From positions 62,001-126,000 of the forward strand of contig NZ_KB889886.1 in the NCBI RefSeq assembly GCF_000372805.1: a stretch of DNA of 64,000 nt. Direction: 5' to 3'. Below are positions 58,130 through 64,000 of the stretch, piece by piece. The position numbers and the translations under genes are program-made. The stretch is from Marinobacter gelidimuriae (lineage in GTDB: Bacteria > Pseudomonadota > Gammaproteobacteria > Pseudomonadales > Oleiphilaceae). Position 1 is the stretch's first letter. Each line of letters starts with the position of its first letter. A model generated the notes under the pieces. The model worked only from the letters and a program-made list of their open reading frames with translations, was not told the origin of the DNA and made no database searches.

Positions 58130-59523
58130 ATGGCTGTGCTTGTGTTAGACAGAAAAAAGAACCCACTGATGCCTTGCTCGGAAAAACGAGCCCGGCTTTT
58201 GCTTACTCGCAGACGAGCGGTGGTGGTGCGAGTGTATCCGTTCACCCTTCGCTTGAAAGACCGCGTTGGCGGTGCTGTTCAGAAAGTCGTGCTTAAGATC
58301 GATCCTGGTAGCAAAGAAACCGGCTTAGCGGTGTCCAGAGTCAGCGCCCAAGGGGAGCATGTCTTGTGCTTAATCGAACTGATTCACCGTGGCCGCCAGA
58401 TCAGCAAAGCGCTGGATCAGCGCCGGGGATTTCGGAGTCGTCGTCGTGGAAAACTGCGCTACCGCGTACCGAGATTCAACAACCGGACAAAGCCAAAAGG
58501 CTGGCTGGCGCCAAGCCTTCAACATCGAGTAGATACCACCACCAGTGTCATCAAACGTCTTCGCGCCTTGGTGCCAGTCACGTCGATCAGCCAAGAACTT
58601 GTGCGGTTTGACCTGCAACAGATGGAGAATCCCGAAATCAGCGGCGTTGAGTATCAGCAAGGCATCTTGTTAGGCTACGAAGTTCGGGAGTATTTGCTGG
58701 AAAAATGGTGCCGTGAATGCGCCTATTGTGCCGTGACCGACACACCGCTGGAAATCGAACACATTGTTTCAAAAGCCAACGGCGGTTCCAACCGAATCAG
58801 CAACCTGACCATTGCCTGTCACGACTGCAATCAGGAGAAAGGTTCTCAAACCCTGGCCGATTTTTTCCAAACCTCCAAGCGCCTAAAAGACAAACAGCCG
58901 CGCATGGACAACGTGCTGATTCAGTGCAAGCGCCCCTTGCGGGACGCCGCAGCGGTGAACTCAACCCGCTGGACCTTATTCCAATCGCTAAAAACCACAG
59001 AGCTTCCCGTGAACGTCGGCACCGGAGGACAAACCAAATTCAACCGTCAAAGACTCGGTATCCCCAAAACCCACGCCCTTGACGCGGCCTGTGTGGGTAT
59101 TGTTGAGCAGGTGTTTGACTGGCAAAAAACTACGCTACGGATAAAAGCCACAGGTCGCGGCAGCTACAAGCGGACGCGCCTAACAAAACACGGCTTCCCT
59201 CGCGGTTACCTCATGCGAGAGAAATCAGTTCACGGATTCCAAACCGGCGATATGGTTCGAGCCAATGTCCCAACCGGGAAAAAGGAAGGCACCTGGCTAG
59301 GCCGGGTTGCCATCCGAAAAACCGGCAGCTTCAACATTCAAACCTCGGACGGAGCCGTTCAAGGCATTCATCACCGGCACTGCCAGCTCATACAAAGAGC
59401 GGATGGCTACGGCTATCACCTACACCACAAAAAGGAGAAGGGAAATAGGAAAGTCTGTCGTGCTGACGCACGACGCGCACTCCCTCCCCGACCTAAAAGG
59501 ACGGGGTTTCCCGCGCAAAATCG
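57844..59523 (+). mobile_element. IS200/IS605-type element carrying IscB, without TnpA
   Basis: The left end begins TCAACTACCCCGCC with an imperfect hairpin (57848-57877). The right end has CCCCG (59486-59490) pairing with CGGGG (59502-59506), followed by TTTCCCGCGC. Such hairpin ends without target duplication are typical of the IS200/IS605 group. No Y1 transposase gene is present, so it would need one in trans. The boundary is uncertain by three bases because TCG occurs at both junctions. Joining the flanks restores AAAGGATTCG-ATG, a good ribosome site and start for smpB. Confidence 0.78.
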
Positions 59524-59527
59524 ATGA
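58130..59527 (+). CDS. iscB: IscB RNA-guided nuclease (Cas9 ancestor family)
   Basis: A 465-residue IscB starting [15 protein letters not shown]; a TTG at 58118 would add four residues. Domains in order: PLMP motif (12-15), Ruv[12 protein letters not shown] with D58, an Arg-rich bridge helix (about 88-121, ending RFNNR), Ruv[12 protein letters not shown] with E156, an HNH domain (197-245) with C197/C200, H211, N225 and C230/C233, Ruv[13 protein letters not shown] with H314 and D317, and a C-terminal target-recognition part with FPRGYL and GDMVRA. All catalytic residues are present. The last 16 or so residues are encoded by the element right end. The stop overlaps the smpB start (ATGA). Confidence 0.93.
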   Translation: MAVLVLDRKKNPLMPCSEKRARLLLTRRRAVVVRVYPFTLRLKDRVGGAVQKVVLKIDPGSKETGLAVSRVSAQGEHVLCLIELIHRGRQISKALDQRRGFRSRRRGKLRYRVPRFNNRTKPKGWLAPSLQHRVDTTTSVIKRLRALVPVTSISQELVRFDLQQMENPEISGVEYQQGILLGYEVREYLLEKWCRECAYCAVTDTPLEIEHIVSKANGGSNRISNLTIACHDCNQEKGSQTLADFFQTSKRLKDKQPRMDNVLIQCKRPLRDAAAVNSTRWTLFQSLKTTELPVNVGTGGQTKFNRQRLGIPKTHALDAACVGIVEQVFDWQKTTLRIKATGRGSYKRTRLTKHGFPRGYLMREKSVHGFQTGDMVRANVPTGKKEGTWLGRVAIRKTGSFNIQTSDGAVQGIHHRHCQLIQRADGYGYHLHHKKEKGNRKVCRADARRALPPRPKRTGFPAQNR

Positions 59528-60003
59528 GCAAGAAAAAACCCGGTACTTCAAGCAGTACCATCGCGCTGAACAAAAAAGCCAAACACGAATACCACATTGA
59601 TGACCGCTTTGAGGCCGGTCTTTCCCTGCTGGGCTGGGAAGTAAAGTCCATGCGCGCAGGCAAAACACAGCTGACCGATTCTTACGTTCTGCTGAAAGGC
59701 GGCGAAGCCTGGCTATTGGGGACCCACATTACGCCGCTGACCACTGCGTCTACCCACGTAATTGCAGATCCCACACGAACTCGAAAACTGTTATTGCACG
59801 CCAAAGAAATCGCTAAAATTGTGGATTCGGTCGGCCAAGAAGGCCGTACCTGCATACCACTGGCGCTTTACTGGAAAAAGAACAAAGTGAAGTGCGAGAT
59901 CGCGCTGGTAAAAGGCAAAAAACTGTTCGACAAGCGCGCCACCGAGAAAGAACGGGATTGGAACCGCCAGAAGCAACGGGTGCTGCGCGAGGCTAATATC
60001 TGA
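59524..60003 (+). CDS. smpB: SsrA-binding protein SmpB
   Basis: A 159-residue protein that carries tmRNA into stalled ribosomes. It has [20 protein letters not shown] near residue 16, [14 protein letters not shown] near 37 and a basic C-terminal tail [18 protein letters not shown]. The ATG overlaps the iscB stop by 4 bases and has no ribosome site of its own nearby; the native AAAGGA is at 57834-57839, beyond the inserted element. Translation therefore probably depends on ribosomes ending iscB. It is followed by ssrA. Confidence 0.96.
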   Translation: MSKKKPGTSSSTIALNKKAKHEYHIDDRFEAGLSLLGWEVKSMRAGKTQLTDSYVLLKGGEAWLLGTHITPLTTASTHVIADPTRTRKLLLHAKEIAKIVDSVGQEGRTCIPLALYWKKNKVKCEIALVKGKKLFDKRATEKERDWNRQKQRVLREANI

Positions 60004-60127
60004 GACAAGGCCCTAAATAACGGCGGCGTATGGAATAAGGAAGGCGCATGAGCAAGATTACGCAAACTCCCATGTCCTGCCCCACGCAAGCGCAAGCAAC
60101 CGGCTTAAATTCTCTGGCACACAGCCC

Positions 60128-60157
60128 TTGAAGTTAGCAGGAGCACCCACATATACT
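60128..60157 (+). promoter_or_regulatory. Sigma-70 promoter of ssrA
   Basis: TTGAAG (60128-60133) and TATACT (60152-60157) are 18 bases apart; the expected transcript start at 60166 is the first base of mature tmRNA. Confidence 0.8.
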
Positions 60158-60165
60158 GTCGGTAA

Positions 60166-60529
60166 GGGGACGACATGGCTTCGACGCTGGTGACAAACCC
60201 TTGGGTGCATGTCGAGATGGCAGCCAATCTCGTTAATCCAAAGCTGCAACGTAATAGTCGCAAACGACGAAAACTACTCGCTAGCAGCGTAAGCCGCTAG
60301 TCGTCCTGACTGGGTCGCCCGTAGCCTAGAGCTACATCTCAGGACGTCATCGCATACGGGATGCTCCTTTTTCCAGATCTCACTGGCTAAAGGCTAAGAT
60401 CTAAAGAGATCGGTTTCTGCACCCTGACTTTCGGGTCGCTTGAACTTAAATTAATAGAGAGACGCTATGCATGTAGATCTCAAGGCTGAGTGCTGGCGGA
60501 CGCGGGTTCAATTCCCGCCGTCTCCACCA
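60166..60529 (+). ncRNA. ssrA: tmRNA (transfer-messenger RNA)
   Basis: A 364-base RNA with the 5' end GGGGACGACATGGCTTCGAC and the 3' tRNA-like part GCGGGTTCAATTCCCGC followed by GTCTCCACCA with encoded CCA. The reading frame starts at GCA 60260 and encodes the tag ANDENYSLAA, ending in TAA 60290-60292, one residue different from the E. coli tag ANDENYALAA. It rescues stalled ribosomes with SmpB. Its 3' end is the attachment site side of the prophage that follows. Confidence 0.97.
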
Positions 60530-60530
60530 A
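60500..60530 (+). other. Presumed prophage attachment core (attL side) in the ssrA 3' end
   Basis: A tyrosine recombinase gene lies 60 bases beyond the intact 3' end of ssrA, pointing towards it. The 3' end of tmRNA genes is a frequent integration site. The second copy of the core should be at the far prophage end, outside the window, so the exact core cannot be fixed. Confidence 0.5.
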
Positions 60531-60542
60531 CCAAACCGAATT

Positions 60543-60568
60543 AAGCCCCTGATTTTAGGGGCTTTTTT
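60543..60568. terminator. Terminator between ssrA and integrase gene
   Basis: AAGCCCCT (60543-60550) and AGGGGCTT (60557-60564) with a 6-base loop and T run; it ends ssrA. Confidence 0.9.
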
Positions 60569-60588
60569 CGTTTCTAGACTTAAATTTT

Positions 60589-61599
60589 TTATGGATGTGT
60601 CAACGGAACGTCAACACCGGAGAAAGGATTAAGCCTCACGGCGTCCACAAGATGATCAGGAGAGAGGTGGGCATAGCGCATAGTCATGTTAATGGTGGAG
60701 TGACCGAGGATCTTCTGCAGAGTGAGGAGATGGCCACCGTTCATGGAAAAATGACTTGCAAACGTATGGCGCAAAACATGAGAACACTGACCCTTGGGCA
60801 ACTGGATACCGGACTGATCAAGGCATCGTCGAAAGGCACTCAAAGAGCCAGAAAAATGAGAATAAAACACCAGGTGTTTCGTCAACTCCTGAAAAAGACC
60901 AGGCGAAAGAGGCACCGTGCGAGACTTGCCAGATTTTGTATTGACAAAGGTAACACTAGAATTACGTAAGTGACGCACTGTTAAACGCTCAACCTCACCC
61001 CACCTGGCCCCAGTTGAAAGGCAAAGGCGTGTCAATAAAAAAACATGAGGGTTAGCGGTAAAATTAGCAATCGTGTGAAGCAGATGCTGAACCTGATCAG
61101 ACGTGAGCCAGGACAACTCTATTTCATCCACACGAACGGGAGAAACGGACTCAATAGGGTTAGTGTAAGAAATTTCGCGAAGCCGGTACAGTTCGTTATA
61201 GACGGCATTAAGGTAACCGAGATGGTTATTGAGAGTTTTTGGAGCTATGCCAGCTGAAACCTTTAAACCTCTATACTGCAAGAAATCTGCTGGTTTAAGT
61301 GATGATGCTACCGGATCGCTAAGAATAGAAGCGATAGCCAGCAACGAACATTTGCGCCTATAGCCATCCTTCAAATGAATACCCTTAGCACCGTACCAAA
61401 GATCGACAAGATGACTGATCGTGCGCTTGTCCTGGGCAGAAGGATTCCAGTCGTTACCCTGGGCATTGTGAGCTAACACAAACGATTCAAAACGGCGTGC
61501 CTCCAGCTTGGTATCAAAGCTTTTACGTATGCGACGAGATCCACGGCCGCCAGGCTGGATATCGACTTGCCAACGGCCCGTTGAAAGCTTCTTGATCAT
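60589..61599 (-). CDS. int: Tyrosine recombinase/phage integrase
   Basis: A 336-residue integrase with an N-terminal arm-binding part (RWQVDIQPGGRGSRRIRKSFDTKLEA), a SAM-like core-binding domain and a catalytic domain. Catalytic residues can be placed in TGARWGEVERL (Arg), SGKSRTVPL (Lys), HVLRHTFASHF (His, Arg), LGHSTINMTMRYAHL (His and Tyr). The start overlaps the stop of the replication gene (ATGA). It is expected to insert and excise the prophage at ssrA. Confidence 0.93.
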   Translation of the reverse strand: MIKKLSTGRWQVDIQPGGRGSRRIRKSFDTKLEARRFESFVLAHNAQGNDWNPSAQDKRTISHLVDLWYGAKGIHLKDGYRRKCSLLAIASILSDPVASSLKPADFLQYRGLKVSAGIAPKTLNNHLGYLNAVYNELYRLREISYTNPIESVSPVRVDEIELSWLTSDQVQHLLHTIANFTANPHVFLLTRLCLSTGARWGEVERLTVRHLRNSSVTFVNTKSGKSRTVPLSPGLFQELTKHLVFYSHFSGSLSAFRRCLDQSGIQLPKGQCSHVLRHTFASHFSMNGGHLLTLQKILGHSTINMTMRYAHLSPDHLVDAVRLNPFSGVDVPLTHP

Positions 61600-62852
61600 G
61601 AAGCCACCTTGGTAAGCAATCGACGGCGTATAAGTCCAATCTCTATGAGTTTGAAAAGCTCGTTCTTGCCAATGCCTCGATTACGGTAATAACTGGTGAG
61701 ATCTTCCCAAAGACCAGATGTTTTCAAACAATCCCAAGCCTGGCGAGGGTTAAAATAGTTGCGGGCGTAAATGCTCATCAAATTACCGAATGCGAGAGAA
61801 ACATTTTTCTCATTGCCGCAACCAGGCTGCTTTTTTAAACGTTTGTATGCCAAGCTTGGAGCATCCCAACCGAACGAGACGTCATCCCGAAGCTTAGTCC
61901 ATACAGGGTGAATCAAGTCGCGTTTTACCTCAAACCTGTTGCGCTGTAAGGCATAGCGCCAAAGGCCTGTGAGGTGAGGGACAGCACCGGCGAAATCAAC
62001 GATGGGCTCAATATCGGAACCTTGCCAAATTTCATTGACGATTCGATGATGAATCCGAATTTCAAGGCGCCAAACAGGCTTATCACGGTCATAGCAGGTG
62101 TCAGGGAATGACTCTTCACTAACAGCGCAGTCCCAGATACCCTCCATGAATGCGCGCTTGTCGGACACGTCAATTTCTTTCGATTTATCGTAAAGACAGG
62201 TCTGTAAACTATTGGCCTTGCCGAAAGTGTATGTCTCTCCACGACCGTTGACGGTTGAACCCGTCTCCCATTCTATGGAACTGACCCCGTTGTAAACGCT
62301 GACCGTTTTTGCGCGTGTTACAAAGGATTGCGCAAAATGAGTTGGAGGCTCCCAACCTTGAAAATCAACGGCCAGGTGAATAGCAATACCGGACGATTCC
62401 ATACCGGTCAGAAAGTGACGACCCCAGAACATCAATTCATGATGAATCTGATCACTGGTGCGCTCGTAAAGCCAGCGGGGAGACGTTTCAATCTTAACGT
62501 GGGTGCCCTGACTATCGGCTTCTGCATAGAAATTCTGAATCAGGATAGTGAGGCCGTATTCACGATTTTGTAAGATGTAACGGAAACCACCGCGGCGGCC
62601 AGACATAACCCGAAAAAGCGTGTTATTGACTGTCACAGTGGCGTCATGGCCGGAATCATAGGAATAGGCAATTTCAGCGAGCAATTCAGGCTTCAGACGA
62701 CCCTGAAAAAGCTGCCGAACCGTATCCACACCGCTCCAAAGAACGTTAACGCTGGAAAGATTAACCTGTTGACCACCTGGACCAATAAAAAGATCACCCT
62801 TACCAACTTCAGCGGTTAAAATATCAAGACGTTCGAAATCATGACTAGACAT
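61596..62852 (-). CDS. Filamentous-phage replication initiator (RstA / Rep_trans-like)
   Basis: A 418-residue protein with a replication-initiation-factor pattern: RRGGFRYILQNREYGLTILIQ near residue 85, TYTFGKANSLQTCLYDKSKEI near 205 and PVWRLEIRIHHR near 260. These resemble RstA-type initiators that nick the phage origin for rolling-circle replication. The lysine-rich C-terminal part is less conserved. It lies between a Zot-type gene and the integrase on the same strand. Family assignment rests on pattern recognition only. Confidence 0.7.
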   Translation of the reverse strand: MSSHDFERLDILTAEVGKGDLFIGPGGQQVNLSSVNVLWSGVDTVRQLFQGRLKPELLAEIAYSYDSGHDATVTVNNTLFRVMSGRRGGFRYILQNREYGLTILIQNFYAEADSQGTHVKIETSPRWLYERTSDQIHHELMFWGRHFLTGMESSGIAIHLAVDFQGWEPPTHFAQSFVTRAKTVSVYNGVSSIEWETGSTVNGRGETYTFGKANSLQTCLYDKSKEIDVSDKRAFMEGIWDCAVSEESFPDTCYDRDKPVWRLEIRIHHRIVNEIWQGSDIEPIVDFAGAVPHLTGLWRYALQRNRFEVKRDLIHPVWTKLRDDVSFGWDAPSLAYKRLKKQPGCGNEKNVSLAFGNLMSIYARNYFNPRQAWDCLKTSGLWEDLTSYYRNRGIGKNELFKLIEIGLIRRRLLTKVAS

Positions 62853-62925
62853 AATTGTGGTTCTCTGTGGCTGTATGAAGATTAACGATGTTATCTATAA
62901 GACGTGTTACAGGGACGTCTAGGAA

Positions 62926-62986
62926 CGTTGCGCCGTGTGACCCAGTGCACCCGCTGCGCAGTCACCCTGGTTCACACGGCGCAACG
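62926..62986. repeat. Long inverted repeat between zot and the replication gene
   Basis: CGTTGCGCCGTGTGA (62926-62940) and TCACACGGCGCAACG (62972-62986) are perfect 15-base arms. The 31-base loop contains a CCAG/CTGG pair and the small palindromes GTGCAC and TGCGCA. In a single-stranded filamentous phage such a structure in the main gap could be the replication origin or the packaging signal; a terminator is also possible, though no T run is present. Confidence 0.7.
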
Positions 62987-62997
62987 ACCGCAAATTC

Positions 62998-64000
62998 TTA
63001 ATAATTGTTCTGTAAGCGCTCAGTGGCGCGGACCTGTTCAAGCCGCAACTGGTAACGCTCCTGTGGTGACATCCTTGGAAGTTCTAAATCAGAAGTCACA
63101 AGAGGCTTATCTGGGCCGCAGTAGCTGGTGTGAAGCCTGACAGTGTCGCTCCTGTCCTCATTCATGATAAGAATCTCGCAGCGATCGACAAAGCGGACTA
63201 TATGGCCAGCAGCTCGAAGGTTCTCGACGTTGTATCGTTCCTCTTTTGACGCAATTTCAGCAAAAATGACTTTTCCGGTTTCATCTTGAGCAATACCAGA
63301 TATAACGAAGCCGGCGAATTTCTCAGAAAGGGTTAACGGCTTATCCAATTCATCGGAAAAAACACCAGGTGGCGTTATTCCCGATGAATCAGAAACATCC
63401 TCAGAAAGAGCATTTGGCACAGGAGCCTGAAGAACCTCCGGTTCCGGCTGCATGACAGACGCCAGAGCTACACCCGCAAGAAGACCGCCAATAAGCGCGG
63501 CCACCTTAGAAAATCGTTTTAAGTAGATCTTTGTTAATCGCATAAAGAACCGCCATGTTTTTTTGCAAGCGTATCTGCCGTGAGTGTAATGAGGTGGAAG
63601 CACCTGGTACATACCGTGCGGGTAATTATCTGAAAACATCTGTTTAGTATCAAAGGCGGGATAAAGATCAACGCCGCGATACCACCAAGTATCCACTTTT
63701 AGACTATTGGGAAGATCACCGTATTTAACGATACCCATATGGATCTTTGGCTTAGAAATATGTTTGTTCGTAATCAACTTTGCAATTGTGTCTACAAGAG
63801 GATATTTCAACCGGTCAAGACGGCGACAGTACACGACAAACTCACCCACGCTTTTGCGTGCTTGTTTATCGATCATACTGATATCTTGAATAATAAAAAT
63901 TATATCCCAACCGAGCTTACGAGCATGAAGGAGCCACTCGATAAGGGCGGGACGATCTTTATCCTGCCAGCTTCGGGCGTTGAACCAAGTACCGCACTCA
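62998..64000 (-). CDS. zot: Zot/gpI-type phage assembly ATPase (5' part outside window)
   Basis: The frame is open to the window edge. Its upstream part reads ECGTWFNARSW, PALIEWLLHARKLGWD and FIIQDISMIDKQAR, the typical middle of the Zot family ATPase domain; the Walker A part lies beyond the edge. One membrane segment (KVAALIGGLLAGVALASVM) is followed by a C-terminal periplasmic domain of about 140 residues. In filamentous phages it drives particle assembly through the inner membrane. Despite the name, a toxin role is not implied. Confidence 0.88.
   Translation of the reverse strand, partial: ECGTWFNARSWQDKDRPALIEWLLHARKLGWDIIFIIQDISMIDKQARKSVGEFVVYCRRLDRLKYPLVDTIAKLITNKHISKPKIHMGIVKYGDLPNSLKVDTWWYRGVDLYPAFDTKQMFSDNYPHGMYQVLPPHYTHGRYACKKTWRFFMRLTKIYLKRFSKVAALIGGLLAGVALASVMQPEPEVLQAPVPNALSEDVSDSSGITPPGVFSDELDKPLTLSEKFAGFVISGIAQDETGKVIFAEIASKEERYNVENLRAAGHIVRFVDRCEILIMNEDRSDTVRLHTSYCGPDKPLVTSDLELPRMSPQERYQLRLEQVRATERLQNNY

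Larger units (their letters stand above)
60530..64000. mobile_element. Filamentous prophage (inovirus-like), partial
   Basis: Zot-type ATPase, replication initiator and integrase lie on one strand directly after ssrA, with two genes overlapping. This combination marks an integrated inovirus. Coat, adsorption and secretin genes and the far attachment site should lie beyond 64000. Confidence 0.85.

Noticed and set aside
58130..59527. Calling the IscB protein a transposase, TnpB or Cas9
   Set aside because: The PLMP motif, size, and RuvC with an inserted HNH but no REC lobe identify IscB; there is no transposase domain.
62998..64000. Zot as an enterotoxin
   Set aside because: The protein is the assembly ATPase found in all filamentous phages; toxin activity is a property of a particular Vibrio fragment and cannot be inferred.

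Overview
The window reads as a chromosome segment of a gammaproteobacterium, most likely Marinobacter or a near relative. This rests on conserved gene blocks (rimP-nusA-infB-rbfA-truB-rpsO-pnp, grpE-dnaK-dnaJ-dapB-carA-carB-greA, bamE/fur, ratA-rnfH, aceE-aceF) and on protein style. No database search was possible, so the genus is an inference.

Layout. 1-1850: end of a TRAP transporter operon (dctPQM type). 1835-9939: a branched-chain-type ABC transporter operon (binding protein, livH, livM, livG, and a livF fused to a hemerythrin-like domain), a divergent PaaX-type repressor and a DcaP-like porin gene with a frameshift; together they look like a PaaX-controlled uptake locus. 10008-14774: a DUF2478 gene and aceEF. 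15252-19324: cnoX with a sigma-32-type promoter, a Lon-family protease and a MarR regulator. 19566-24542: a second, complete liv/bra system. 24543-27472: a disturbed stretch with REP-like palindromes, a small lipoprotein gene, a decayed DUF4105 gene and a lipoprotein hydrolase whose C-terminus is made by a palindrome. 27473-42000: RNA-metabolism and translation operon, tRNA-Leu(GAG), secG, tpiA, glmM, folP, ftsH. 42371-56268: yhbY, greA, carAB, dapB, dnaJ, dnaK, grpE, recN (LexA box), fur, bamE, rnfH, ratA. 56290-57666: a sodium-dependent transporter.

The accessory highlight is 57689-64000, the trans-translation locus (smpB and ssrA). A TnpA-less IS200/IS605-type element carrying an intact IscB nuclease and an upstream omega-RNA region sits exactly between the smpB Shine-Dalgarno sequence and the smpB start codon. 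The iscB stop overlaps the smpB start (ATGA), and the only promoter seen ahead of both is the apparent native smpB promoter. Downstream, the 3' end of ssrA borders a filamentous-phage (inovirus) prophage with a tyrosine recombinase, a replication initiator and a Zot/gpI assembly ATPase running off the window. Both halves of the ribosome-rescue system are thus flanked by mobile DNA, and SmpB synthesis probably depends on transcription and translation through the IscB element.
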